64,000 bases of DNA, from positions 1,054,001 through 1,118,000 of the forward strand of contig NZ_OZ035006.1 of NCBI RefSeq assembly GCF_964031115.1, in the 5' to 3' direction. Positions 31,979 to 43,131 of this stretch are shown here, piece by piece. How positions within the stretch are numbered: position 1 is the first letter of the stretch; each line of letters opens with the position of its first letter. The position numbers were made by a program, and so were the translations under genes. The notes beneath the pieces were generated by a model. It did no database searches. It was not told the DNA's origin and was given only the letters and a program-made list of their open reading frames with translations. Origin of the DNA: Spiroplasma endosymbiont of Clivina fossor. Its GTDB lineage: Bacteria > Bacillota_I > Bacilli_A > Mycoplasmatales > Nriv7.

Positions 31979-33046
31979 AGACTTCTTGCAAAATTAATAT
32001 GATAATTATAATTTTTAAATTTAAAATAAATATAAAAGTGTTATTAAAATAATTTTTAGATTATTTTTACAAATATTTTGTCATTAAAACATAATAAAAA
32101 TTATTATTTACAATAAAAAAAGACTGAAATTTTAAATTATCAAATATATTTAAACTAATAGTTGTAAATTATAAATTGAAGCTATTAAATTAAATCTTAA
32201 AGCAAATCTTTTTCTACGATTTCGATATTTTTCACTAATAATTTTAAATTTTTTAAGTATAGCAAAAACATTTTCAATAACAATTCTCATTTTTGAAATT
32301 CGCTCATTATTTTGCTTTTCTTCTTTATTTAAAGGGTTTTTCTTTGATTTTCTTTTAGGAATTAAAACATTATGATTAATTTTTTGTATGCCTTGATAAC
32401 CTAAATCCACTAAAACAGTTGTTTCTGGTAAAAATTTAATTTTTGAATCTTTTAAAATTTTAAAGTCATGGTTTTTACCATAAGAAAAATCAGAACTAAT
32501 AATTTTTTTACTATCTTTTTCAATTATAACTTGTGTTTTTATTGTGTGTTTTTTCTTTTTTCCTGAGTAGTGCTGTTTTTGTCTTTTTTTGGGCGTTGGA
32601 TTTGGCTTTCAGTTACATCAATTATAACAGTCTTATCTTTGAAATAATCTTTTAATAGTGATTTTTGACCAGTAAGTTGTTGAAAATTAGGGTGTTTTAT
32701 TAAAGTGTCTTCAATTCATTTGATATTTCTATAACAACTACTTTCACTAATATCATAACTTTTTGCAATATGAAAATAAGTTCTATATTCTCTTCAATAT
32801 TCTAAAGTCATTAAAATACGATTTTCTAATGATAATTTATTGGTTCTTCCGCGACGAAATCTCTTTTTTAATTCTTCTATTTTTAAAATTTCTAGCATTT
32901 TATTAAAAGTAGTATGTTTAATACCAGTTAATCTTAAAAAATTTTTATCACTTATTTGATTATTTTTTTTAAATTTCATTTAAATTCCACCTTTTTATTA
33001 AAAACAACAATTCAATTATATTTTAAATTAATTTTGCAAGAAGTCT
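31979..33046 (-). mobile_element. IS5-type A, intact copy
   Basis: 1068 bp, duplication AAT (31976-31978, 33047-33049). Confidence 0.9.
32150..32979 (-). CDS. IS5-type A transposase (-1 frameshift)
   Basis: Complete OrfA (ATG 32979) and OrfB (stop at 32150), same slip site as the other copies. Confidence 0.85.
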
Positions 33047-33113
33047 AATAAATATCAAGAGTTTTCGACAAAATTAAAACTAATAAATATTATTCCAATC
33101 GCAATATTCATTT

Positions 33114-33440
33114 TTAAACTCCTTTAAAATAGTTATAATTTATATCTTTTTTGTTGTTTTCTTTTTCGGCAATGAAGAAACCTAATAATTCTTGTCCTTT
33201 AATTAACTTGGTTTCATTTTCTTTTTGATTAATTGAAATTATTTGATATTTACTATCTTTTATTATTCCGATGCAAATAGAATTTTCATATTTTCCTTTA
33301 TAAACAAATCGCTTTGGAAATCAAATGCCGATTTGTTTATTAAATCACGGTATTTTTGATGCTTTAATAAACATTGCGTTTTGTGTTTCTTTTAAGAGAT
33401 ATTTTTTAGTATTTAAGAAAATGTTTTCAATGTTTTTCAT
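33114..33440 (-). CDS. Plectrovirus small protein, 108 aa, second copy
   Basis: Complete minus-strand counterpart of the gene at 20153, with few substitutions and intact frame. The next viral gene survives only as its first dozen codons (MNIAIGII, 33081-33111) before the IS1595-type end. It is preceded by aagaaaggt and the viral non-coding region. Confidence 0.7.
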
Positions 33441-33947
33441 AATAAATTACCTTTCTTATAAATAAACTAAGTTATATTAACTAAGTTAGTTAACTTAGTT
33501 TTTTAAACACTTATATATCGCAGATTTAAGTGTTTAACAAGCTTTGTTATTAAATTTTGTTTTTTTAATTAGATAAAGATTTTAATAATTTTAAACTTAG
33601 CATACCCCTATATAGAAATTTCTACACTTTAATGTCCGCATCCTACCCTTGGAACTAATTTAATAGCGTGTATATTTTTAGGAAATCCACCCATTCATTT
33701 TTTTATTGCAAAACGAAACAAATTGCTATAGTTAATAGGGTGTTATCTATTAACTGGTAAACTTCTTTTGGTTATGGCGACCACCCACAATTTATCGTGC
33801 TTTAATACATACCAACATTATTAACTCACTTGTATTTAATTTTCAAAGAACAAATTTTTAACATCTTATAAAATAAAAAGACAATCATTGCTGACTGTCT
33901 TAATACTTATTCAAATCTTTTCCCACCTAACAAAACTTTACGCGTCC
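33441..33947 (-). other. Plectrovirus non-coding structured region, copy 3
   Basis: Reverse-oriented copy of 19644-20152, ending with the terminal repeat at 33923-33947. It lacks the direct repeat of aacttagttaa in the form seen in copy 1. Immediately beyond the terminal repeat the ORF1-type frame begins (33948). Confidence 0.65.
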
Positions 33948-35000
33948 GGTAATGACTATTTACAATTATTACACGGTGAAAGTGAAATCTGAAAATATAA
34001 CACCGAAAATACTAACGATTATTACCTAATTAAGTATCTTTTTGGAACATTAAATTATCTTAATGTTAAATTTAGTTTTCTACGCTATGACCCCGATTTA
34101 CGAAATGACATTTACTTTTATTTTAAAAATAACATTCCTAGTATTAATAACAGCGATTACAAAAATATTTTTGATGAAATCTATGAAATACTTGGCAACT
34201 TCTTTGCTAGTTTATTTTATGCTACTTTTGATATGGACGAAAAAACTCATACCGAAATTGATTTTAAGGGTGTAGATAATTACAACAAAGATTACTTTAT
34301 TCAAATCGGTTTCTTTTATCGTTCGTTAATTACCTTTTATCCCAAAAAATATTTAATCAATGTTACTGGTAATTCGGAATTATTACTAAGAAGTTATTTC
34401 TTTACTTTTGATAAAAAAACGCATCAAGAAAATTATAATGCGATTAAAAATAATAACAGCATCTATCAAATTGAATTTAATGTCCTTAAATCTTATGATA
34501 ACAAACTCATTACCTTGCCAACCAGCAAGACTGTTAATAGTATTAATTATCTCAATACCGATATTGATATTCGTTACGGTATTAATATTTTTACCTTAAC
34601 TTTTCCACTCTATCACAAAGATAATACTTCTAAATACAATTTTAAAATTTATGACTTTAATGTCCTTAATTCCACGGCGTTTATCCCTGATGGTTCCACC
34701 AATTCAGAATGAGATGACCTAATTCCACCACCAAATTGCAAATATTCCGGACGATGAATACCAACCTTTAATGATATTGGTTGTGCCATTCAAAATGCTG
34801 GTATTAAAATGCTAAACTGAATGCTGACAGCGTCACAAATCATTACCATTTTACGCCCGTTAGCAATTATTGCGAAAGCAACAGTTAACTTTTCAACCGC
34901 CATTTTTCCAGTTTTTAAAACGGTACCAGCTTTTTACTATACCTTTCAATTTTTAATCGGTTTTGCCATTTTTCTAATGATATTAAGGATTTTCGTGTAA
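33948..35000 (+). CDS. Plectrovirus ORF1-type protein, N-terminally truncated
   Basis: Open from the terminal-repeat junction to TAA 34998-35000, about 350 codons, closely matching 2-946 where they overlap (e.g. ATFDMDEKTHTEIDFKGV) and including extra upstream sequence (NDYLQLLHGESEIWKY). No start codon with RBS near the junction, so probably a non-expressed fragment. The C-terminus is hydrophobic as in the first copy. Confidence 0.65.
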
Positions 35001-35046
35001 TATATATATATATATATTGGAAAAACAAAATAAAGGAGTTAATTTT

Positions 35047-35544
35047 ATGAAATTTTTAAATATAACCGCTATTTTAGGATTAATAACACTACCAATAATT
35101 GGCTGTTCTAAAAAAGCAAATGAATCAGTAGAGCAAAAAAATAACAAAAATAAAACTTATGATTTTAAAATTAGAGACCTAGAAAAAGTGAATTTTTGGA
35201 TTTTGAATTCAACAAATAGTGTTGCACAGATTAACATATATAAAAAAGATAATAGCAATCTAAATGAAAAATTACCAGAATTAAAAAATTTAAACGATTT
35301 TACTTTCCAATTTACAAAAGAACTTAAAAATAATCAGGATAAACAAGAAAAAATCAAAAACTTAATAAAAACATATGGACAAAAAATAAAAGAAAATAGT
35401 ACTTATAAAACATGAGTAATTAATAAAAAAATAACAATTAAAGCACAAGGCACAGATTTATATAATTTCAAAGATTTTTTCGATAAAACAAATTACAGAT
35501 TAAATGAAACAAATAATTTTGAAATTGAAATTGAAAATTCGTAG
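35047..35544 (+). CDS. Prolipoprotein, YDFEIRNLEK family, second copy
   Basis: 165 aa from ATG 35047 (aaaggag 5 nt or so upstream); an upstream in-frame ATG at 35017 would place charged residues before the signal and is less likely. Lipobox IIGC near residue 20. Motif YDFKIRDLEKVNFW, LPELKNL, TYG and NYRLNETNNF as in the gene at 996. The stop codon TAG is formed with the first base of an inserted IS256-type element; the original stop was TAA, so the protein is unchanged. Confidence 0.8.
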
Positions 35545-36864
35545 GGACTGTACAATTAACTGTGTCTTTAAGTAATTAACTTAAATTCACTCTGTCCTCA
35601 AATTTTATCATTAAATGTGAAATTGCACTACCCCAATTTTGAATTGGCATCGTTCATTTCTTAACCATATTTTGAAATGCTAAATAAAATATTTTAAAAA
35701 CTGATGCGTCATTAGGAAAAATCTTTTTATTCTTAATGACTTTTCTTAGTTGACTATTAACAGATTCAATCGCATTAGTTGTGTAAATAATCCTTCTAAA
35801 TTCTTGAGGATATTCAAGAAAAATTATTAAATTATTTCAGTTATTTTTTCATGATTTAGTAATTTGTGGATACTTTTTATTTCATTTTTCAGAAAAATGA
35901 TCTAAAGCAACTAGCGCTATTTCTTCATTAATTGCTGTATAAATTGATTTTAAATCATTAGCTACAAGTTTGCGATCTTTGTAAGGGACAAATTTTAAAC
36001 TATTACGAATTTGATGAACAATGCATAATTGGTGCTGTGTTTTTGGGAACACAGCTTCTATTGCATCAGACATTCCAGTTAAATTATCGCTACAAGCAAC
36101 AAGAATATCTTGTAAGCCACGATTTTTCATTTCCGTAAGATTATTAAGTCAAAATTTGGCGCCCTCATTCTCGCTAATTCACATTCCTAAAATATCTTTT
36201 AAACCATCTAAATTAATTCCTAAGGCAAGATAAACTGCTTTATTTATTATTCGTTTATCTTGCTTTACTTTAACAACAATACAATCAAAATAAACAATCG
36301 GATAAATCTTCTCTAAAGGTTTAGTTTGTCACATTTTAACTTCTTCAATAACATCATCAGTTATTTGACTAATTAAACTTTCTGAAATTTCTGCTCCGTG
36401 ATAGAATTCTTGCAATTGTGCTTTGATATCAGAAATTGTCATTCCTCTTGCATATAAAGAAATTACTTTTTGATCAAAGTTATCAAATCTTCTTTGTCTT
36501 TTCGGAATAATTACTGGTTCAAAAGTACTATTTCGATCTCTTGGTACATCAATTGCGATTGAACCATTTTTAGTAATAATGGTTTTTTGTGTGTTGCCAT
36601 TTCTTTTATTATGATTCTCATCAGTTTCAAGATAATCTTTAATTTCCGTATTTAACATTCGTTCAGTTAATTTTTTGGTAAATTCCTGAAAAATAGTATT
36701 GCCTTTAAATAAATCTTGTGGATTATCAATATTTTCTAAAAAATAATCAACAACTTTATCAATTGCGTCAGGTTCTTTTTTTATTTTTTTTGTCATTTTC
36801 TGTTCTCCTTCTTTTAAGTATAATTCAGAATGAATTATCGAGACACAGAATTTTGGACAGGCCC
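35544..36864 (-). mobile_element. IS256-type element (D), intact copy
   Basis: 1321 bp with duplication aattcgta at 35536-35543 and 36865-36872, inserted exactly at the lipoprotein stop codon. Confidence 0.95.
35576..36796 (-). CDS. IS256-family transposase
   Basis: Complete 406-aa frame nearly identical to the copy at 6295, with the DDE residues intact; one of two undamaged copies here. Confidence 0.9.
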
Positions 36865-36978
36865 AATTCGTAATAACTAAATTTAAAAACTGTTAAAATC
36901 ACTACCCCGAAATGTAGCTTTCTATAATGATAATTCTCTTAAACAACTTTTTCATTTTTTCTATTTTGACAAAATAAA

Positions 36979-37006
36979 AACCAGTAATTTTAGTTAATTA
37001 CTGGTT
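36979..37006. terminator. Bidirectional terminator hairpin, second copy
   Basis: Same 11-bp stem as 1626-1653, between the lipoprotein and the toxin fragment, displaced from the lipoprotein gene by the IS. Confidence 0.75.
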
Positions 37007-37101
37007 TGAATATTTTTTATTTTTACAAGAAATTTAAACTTGTTGTGCTTATTTCAATTAAAGTTATTGTTCTAAATAGCTAATATCGTTTTTATAAAAC
37101 C

Positions 37102-37267
37102 TTATACTATAGTAGTAACTGTATTTGTTCTTACTGACCCTTCTCTTTCTGATGAGAAAAATGCTTTCCCATTAAATGTTATGTTATCATTGTTTTTATC
37201 TACAGTAATTTCATCTGGTAATAAGCTATATTTTTTTAATATTTGCATCGCTTCTTTAATTGATAAT
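37102..37267 (-). pseudogene. Toxin-like protein, C-terminal fragment (second copy)
   Basis: Stop TAA at 37102; the minus frame encodes the last 55 residues of a close homologue of the protein at 1749-3866. It is cut at 37267 by IS5-type A. The adjoining upstream segment continues at 42891 with a 3-bp overlap (aat). Confidence 0.75.
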
Positions 37268-38335
37268 AGACTTCTTGCAAAATTAATTTAAAATATAATT
37301 GAATTGTTGTTTTTAATAAAAAGGTGGAATTTAAATGAAATTTAAAAAAAATAATCAAATAAGTGATAAAAATTTTTTAAGATTAACTGGTATTAAACAT
37401 ACTACTTTTAATAAAATGCTAGAAATTTTAAAAATAGAAGAATTAAAAAAGAGATTTCGTCGCGGAAGAACCAATAAATTATCATTAGAAAATCGTATTT
37501 TAATGACTTTAGAATATTGAAGAGAATATAGAACTTATTTTCATATTGCAAAAAGTTATGATATTAGTGAAAGTAGTTGTTATAGAAATATCAAATGAAT
37601 TGAAGACACTTTAATAAAACACCCTAATTTTCAACAACTTACTGGTCAAAAATCACTATTAAAAGATTATTTCAAAGATAAGACTGTTATAATTGATGTA
37701 ACTGAAAGCCAAATCCAACGCCCAAAAAAAGACAAAAACAGCACTACTCAAGAAAAAAGAAAAAACACACAATAAAAACACAAGTTATAATTGAAAAAGA
37801 TAGTAAAAAAATTATTAGTTCTGATTTTTCTTATGGTAAAAACCATGACTTTAAAATTTTAAAAGATTCAAAAATTAAATTTTTACCAGAAACAACTGTT
37901 TTAGTGGATTTAGGTTATCAAGGCATACAAAAAATTAATCATAATGTTTTAATTCCTAAAAGAAAATCAAAGAAAAACCCTTTAAATAAAGAAGAAAAGC
38001 AAAATAATGAGCGAATTTCAAAAATGAGAATTGTTATTGAAAATGTTTTTGCTATACTTAAAAAATTTAAAATTATTAGTGAAAAATATCGAAATCGTAG
38101 AAAAAGATTTGCTTTAAGATTTAATTTAATAGCTTCAATTTATAATTTACAACTATTAGTTTAAATATATTTGATAATTTAAAATTTCAGTCTTTTTTTA
38201 TTGTAAATAATAATTTTTATTATGTTTTAATGACAAAATATTTGTAAAAATAATCTAAAAATTATTTTAATAACACTTTTATATTTATTTTAAATTTAAA
38301 AATTATAATTATCATATTAATTTTGCAAGAAGTCT
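37268..38335 (+). mobile_element. IS5-type A, left arm of composite structure
   Basis: 1068 bp intact copy. Its transposase-start side faces the toxin fragment. The triplet at its inner end (ATT) does not match its outer AAT, which instead matches 42891-42893. Confidence 0.9.
37335..38164 (+). CDS. IS5-type A transposase (-1 frameshift)
   Basis: Complete OrfA/OrfB with the standard slip site. Confidence 0.85.
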
Positions 38336-38360
38336 ATTGAATAAAGTAAAGGAGAAAAAA

Positions 38361-39222
38361 ATGTCCAACACAAATAAAAAAATTGCTATTATTGTTGATT
38401 CATCTAGCAACCTTGACCTTACAACGCTAAAAGAAAAAAATATTAATATCATTCCTTTATTAATAAGTTTTGAAGATGGAACTGAAATTGAAGATACCAC
38501 TAGTGATATTAAAAAATCTAATTTTTATGCTCGTGTTAAAAATGGTGAATATACTAAAACTAGTCAATCATCACCAGGACAACTAATGAGCTTATGGCGA
38601 AAACTATTAGCTGAAGGAAATGATGAAATTATCTTTATTCCGATTGCTAAAGAATTATCTGGTCAATACCAAAATGCCTATATGCTATCACAAGAAAATG
38701 AATTTAAAAACCGCGTTCATATTATTGATACTAACGGCGCTGCTACATTTAATAATACATTAGCAATTAAAGCTACTGAAATTGTAGCTAATGGTGGTAA
38801 CATTAATGATATTAATAAAATGGTAACCCAAGTTAAAAAATAGTTTAATTTACATTATCCCTGAAGATATCTCGCGACTTTCTAAAGGAGGTGGTCGTGC
38901 CAAATCTGTTGTTGCTTCCCTAATAAGTTTAATCCGCGTTAAAGTCATTATTAAATTTGGCGAAATATCAGAAAAAAGTGGAATTGCTAGAACCTTAAAC
39001 AACGCTATTGAAAGCGTAATCACAAAAATTAAAGAATTTATTAAAAATGAAAATTATATCTTAGAAATTTTCACATCACAATGTGATAAAAAAATCATCA
39101 CAATTATTAACAAGATTATAACCACCCACCCTAAACTTAAAATCAAAAAAGCATTCCTCCCTAACTGCTTTGTCAGTCATGCTGGTGTTAACTCCGTAGG
39201 AATTATTGTTGTTAAACAATAA
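38361..39222 (+). pseudogene. DegV-family fatty-acid-binding protein, frameshifted
   Basis: ATG 38361 after aaaggag. KIAIIVDSSSNLD and the QSSPGQLMSLW segment, then late VSHAGVNSVGIIVV, fit the DegV/FakB family, which binds fatty acids for the FakA kinase. An extra A near 38840 (gttaaaaaatag) interrupts the frame about 160 residues in; the remainder is open in the other frame to 39222. The upstream region was replaced by the IS5-type A end 25 bp away. Confidence 0.75.
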
Positions 39223-39238
39223 ATAAAATTAACAAAGA

Positions 39239-39264
39239 AAAAGGTAGCAACGCTACCTTTTTTA
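39239..39264. terminator. Bidirectional terminator between degV and PTS gene
   Basis: Stem aaaggtagc/gctaccttt with loop aac and T run; serves both convergent genes. Confidence 0.85.
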
Positions 39265-39334
39265 TTTACAGCACTAACAATAATCGCAAGTTACCTTCTT
39301 TTAATGCTTTTAAAATAAAAACTATTTTCTATTT

Positions 39335-41077
39335 TTAAAAATTAGTTGCCAACAACTCTTTTGATGCTTGAAGCAATTTTTCTAATTCATCAACAATAAA
39401 TTGGGCATCATTGCTAACAATGAGTTGCAAATCTTTGTCTGAAACCATTTTCGGATTAAGTTTATTATTAGCAATCCCTCTTATTTTAAATTTGATTTTA
39501 TCTAATTGTTTAATCTTTCAATCATCAACATTTTTAACAACAATTCTCACCCTTGTGACACAATTACCAACACTAATAATATTATCTTTACCTAAAATAT
39601 CCAAAATTTTTGTCGCTAATAGTTGATAAGAAACCAGTGGTAAACTGTTATCAAAATTATTTGTTTCACTAACAGTTTGCTCACGACCTAATGTCTGATA
39701 ATTAAACTTCTTAATCAAATAACTAAAAGAAAAGTAATAAACTCCCCCGCTTAGAATACCAATTGGTAATATTCAAGCCGGATTTGCCAGCACTTGGGCA
39801 AAACCTGACTCCCAAGTTATTTTAGCAATTTTCATTGATTGATAAAAACTTAAAACATAATCAATAAAACCAGCAGAAAACCCAAAGCCAATCCGAATTC
39901 CTAAACCAACAGTAATTGCAGAAATAATCCCTGATAAGACAATATGAACAAAAAATAATACTGGAGCTGCATAAATAAAACTAAATTCTAACGGTTCAGT
40001 AACCCCAGTTAAAAATGAAACGGACGCAGCTCCAAGTAATAATGCCATAACTTTTTTTCTTTGGTCAGGATGAGCACATTTAATGATCGCCAAGGCAGCG
40101 GCAGGTAATCCAAACATCATAATGGGGAAAAACCCACTTTGAAATAATCCGGCACCAACAACTAAATCATTACTAAGAAATGCAGGAATATCACCATTAA
40201 TAACTGTTCCATTCTCTGAAGTAACAAAAGGGTGTTGTCAAAAAAAATAAATATTAAAAACACGCATTAAACCACTAGCATTTAATGTTCTATTAAACAT
40301 TGTATAAACGCTAGCAACCCCTCATTGAATATGACGCGTTGAATTGTCAACTTTTTCAGGAATAATAGTTTGTCCAAAACTTAAAAGTCCTAACTGAAGT
40401 CAAGGTCAAATTATTGCCACTAAAATAGCAACTGGTAAAGAAACTAAAATAACAACTAATGGCACAAATCTTCTTCCCGAAAAAAATGACAAAGCAGTTG
40501 GCAACTTAATGGATTGAAAACGATTATAACAAGTAGCTGCTAATATACCAGCAATAATGCCACTCAAAATCCCCATATCAATAGAATAAATAACTTCATT
40601 TCCTTTAAGTTGATATAAAAGTTTTGATTTATTTTCTAAGTTAACATCTAATAAAATTGTTGAATAAACAATTTTTGGTAATATGGTCATTAGACCAATT
40701 AATATTGTATAAGCAAAAAAACCAATAAGAGCTGCTTCACCACGATTATCTTTAGCAAAACCAAAAGCCACGCCAATAGCAAAAAGAACAGAAAGATTAT
40801 CAAAAGCACTGCCACCAATAACCTGCAATACTGAACCAATATATCAAATAACACTATTCTCAGTAATTCCAAAATCTTTAGTCATCATTAATCCGCCCAC
40901 ACGACTCAATATCGCTGCGATAGGTAAAATAGCAATCGGAAACATTAATGATTTAGCAAGTTTTTGTAATCCTGAACTTGTTTTATTACGAAAATGTTTT
41001 AAAGTATTTTTTGGTTGAAAATTACTTGATATCAGTTTAAGTTTTTTAAAATTACTAAAAATATGTTTAAATTCCAT
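39335..41077 (-). CDS. ptsG: PTS EIICB, glucose-family sugar transporter
   Basis: 580 aa. The EIIC domain (to about residue 480) has the glucose-family pattern AKSLMFPIAILPIAAIL, GFAKDNRGEAAL and MMFGLPAAALAI, with about ten membrane segments. The C-terminal EIIB domain keeps the phosphorylated Cys in GNCVTRVRI (about residue 506). No EIIA domain, so EIIA must come from elsewhere. Substrate probably glucose or a related sugar (family inference). A broken RpiR-type regulator lies immediately upstream. Confidence 0.85.
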
Positions 41078-41105
41078 TTAAATTCATCCCCACCTTTATT
41101 TTAAT

Positions 41106-41903
41106 TTATAACTTAAAATTAATTATTTTTGCATACAAGAAATCTAATAATTGCATTAATAATTGCAATCTAATTGAAAAAACACTGCATAATTGTTCTT
41201 CTTCAGATTTAATTAAAAAATAGGATTTAAAACTTTTAACTAATTTTGTTTCTTTAGCAAAAATACCAATTGAATAAGCTTTATCTTTTACTTCTTCAAT
41301 TATTTCACCAATTAAACTATTTGTACCACTATAATGATATGCAAATAACATCATCATCAGTAACTAATGGCAAGTATGAATAAATAACATTAATATCATG
41401 CTCACAAATAACATTTTTATTTACTCATCTTAATCTTTGTGTAAAAGAAATAGCAGAATAATATGAAATTCCAAAACCAAAAATAAAGATTGTTTTGACA
41501 TCAATAATTTTTTTAGCAATTAAATCAGTATCTTTATTATATAAAATCTAAATATAATCGATTATTATCCTCCTCTCTTACTTTCATATATTCATTAAAA
41601 AAATAGGTAATATTATTTTTCAATTGCAAATTAGTATTAACTTGTCGTTCTGAATTTTTAATTCTTTGATTAACAACTTTTAATTGATACTTTAATTCAG
41701 TTCAACCACTTAGATTTAATTTTTGACAAAAGCGAATTATTGAACTAGAAGAAGTAAAACAAGCATTAGCAACACTTGTTTGATGTTCATTCATCAATTT
41801 GTTCTAAGTTATTTAAAATAAATGTGGCAATGCTGGCATTAATAACATTGTCTTCATTAAATTTTATATGATTTAATTTCTTAATAAAATCAAAATCTTC
41901 CAA
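41106..41903 (-). pseudogene. RpiR/MurR-type regulator, degenerate
   Basis: Starts at TTG 41903 after aaggaggcc. HTH part IIRFCQKLNLSGWTELKYQL and SIS-domain part TIFIFGFGISYYSAISF are visible in different frames; frameshifts occur near 41790 and 41550 and further ones near 41370. It probably once regulated the adjacent PTS gene. Confidence 0.7.
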
Positions 41904-42025
41904 AATGGCCTCCTTATTTCATTTATATTATCTTCCTGATAATTTTGAATTATATCGCAAAAACATTTCATCAGGTAAATTTTGGTAAAATTTCCAAAAA
42001 ATGCAATATTCTTCATTAAAAATAT

Positions 42026-42069
42026 AAAAATAACCATTTGTAGGATGATACCAATAAATGGTTATTTTT
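42026..42069 (-). terminator. Terminator after tRNA-Trp
   Basis: 14-bp perfect stem aaaaataaccattt/aaatggttattttt with a 16-nt loop, read on the minus strand with a following T run. Confidence 0.8.
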
Positions 42070-42101
42070 ATATTGCTATCATCCTTAATAACTAATTTTA
42101 T

Positions 42102-42177
42102 TGGCAGGGGTAGCAGGACTTGAACCCACAACACGCGGTTTTGAAGACCGCTGTTCTACCAATTGAACTATACCCCT
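42102..42177 (-). tRNA. tRNA-Trp (UCA), decodes UGA
   Basis: 76 nt: acceptor aggggta/tacccct, anticodon loop cttcaaa with anticodon TCA, T loop ttcaagt, encoded CCA. Explains the in-frame TGA codons throughout the window. A normal-length tRNA with an ordinary variable loop, so not tRNA-Sec. Confidence 0.9.
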
Positions 42178-42204
42178 ATAATATAAATATATTCTATCAA
42201 AGTT

Positions 42205-42890
42205 ATTAAAACATTATGATTAATTTTTTGTATGCCTTGATAACCTAAATCCACTAAAACAGTTGTTTCTGGTAAAAATTTAATTTTTGAATCTTTTAAA
42301 ATTTTAAAGTCATGGTTTTTACCATAAGAAAAATCAGAACTAATAATTTTTTTACTATCTTTTTCAATTATAACTTGTGTTTTTATTGTGTGTTTTTTCT
42401 TTTTTCCTGAGTAGTGCTGTTTTTGTCTTTTTTTGGGCGTTGGATTTGGCTTTCAGTTACATCAATTATAACAGTCTTATCTTTGAAATAATCTTTTAAT
42501 AGTGATTTTTGACCAGTAAGTTGTTGAAAATTAGGGTGTTTTATTAAAGTGTCTTCAATTCATTTGATATTTCTATAACAACTACTTTCACTAATATCAT
42601 AACTTTTTGCAATATGAAAATAAGTTCTATATTCTCTTCAATATTCTAAAGTCATTAAAATACGATTTTCTAATGATAATTTATTGGTTCTTCCGCGACG
42701 AAATCTCTTTTTTAATTCTTCTATTTTTAAAATTTCTAGCATTTTATTAAAAGTAGTATGTTTAATACCAGTTAATCTTAAAAAATTTTTATCACTTATT
42801 TGATTATTTTTTTTAAATTTCATTTAAATTCCACCTTTTTATTAAAAACAACAATTCAATTATATTTTAAATTAATTTTGCAAGAAGTCT
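42205..42890 (-). mobile_element. IS5-type A, truncated right arm of composite structure
   Basis: The transposase-start end is intact at 42890; the other end is missing from within OrfB. Opposite orientation to the copy at 37268. Confidence 0.9.
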
Positions 42891-43131
42891 AATATAATTG
42901 TTTGTTCTTCATTATTAGTATCAATTATTTTGGCACTAATTGTTCCCTTAATTTTTTGCTTTAAATTTAATATAATTTCAGATTCAATTATTCTTATTGA
43001 ATAATTAATTTTTAATTTTTCGCTGGGATTAAGTTCAAATTTATCAGCGGGTTCCTTAAAAATACTTAAAATCATTTCTTTTTCTTGTTTATTTGTGTTT
43101 GATAAATCAAATTCATTTGATAATACATTAA
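42891..43131 (-). pseudogene. Toxin-like protein, internal fragment (second copy)
   Basis: Minus-strand frame with SIFKEPADKFELNPSEKLKI, matching residues of the first copy (NPNEKLKI). It is bounded by IS5-type A (AAT junction) and by an IS1595-type element at 43132, which removes everything upstream. Confidence 0.75.

Larger units (their letters stand above)
30938..33079 (+). mobile_element. IS1595-type element with IS5-type A inserted
   Basis: Left end at 30938. The transposase frame has an extra T (gcaaggtatttaaatgcc, near 31170), a change shared with the copies at 44282 and 50748, so these form a defective sublineage. An IS5-type A copy (31979-33046) sits near the right end, which is shorter than usual. 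Confidence 0.8.

Noticed and set aside
36021-36233. Open frames antisense to the IS256-type transposase as genes
   Set aside because: They are mirror frames present in each copy, lack ribosome binding sites and resemble no protein family.
42102-42177. UCA anticodon as tRNA-Sec
   Set aside because: Length 76 nt with a normal acceptor and variable loop, and many in-frame TGA codons at Trp positions; this is tRNA-Trp of genetic code 4.
37268-42890. Explaining the split toxin gene by inversion between two IS5-type copies
   Set aside because: Inversion would leave the two halves at opposite kinds of IS end; here both halves adjoin the transposase-start end with matching AAT.
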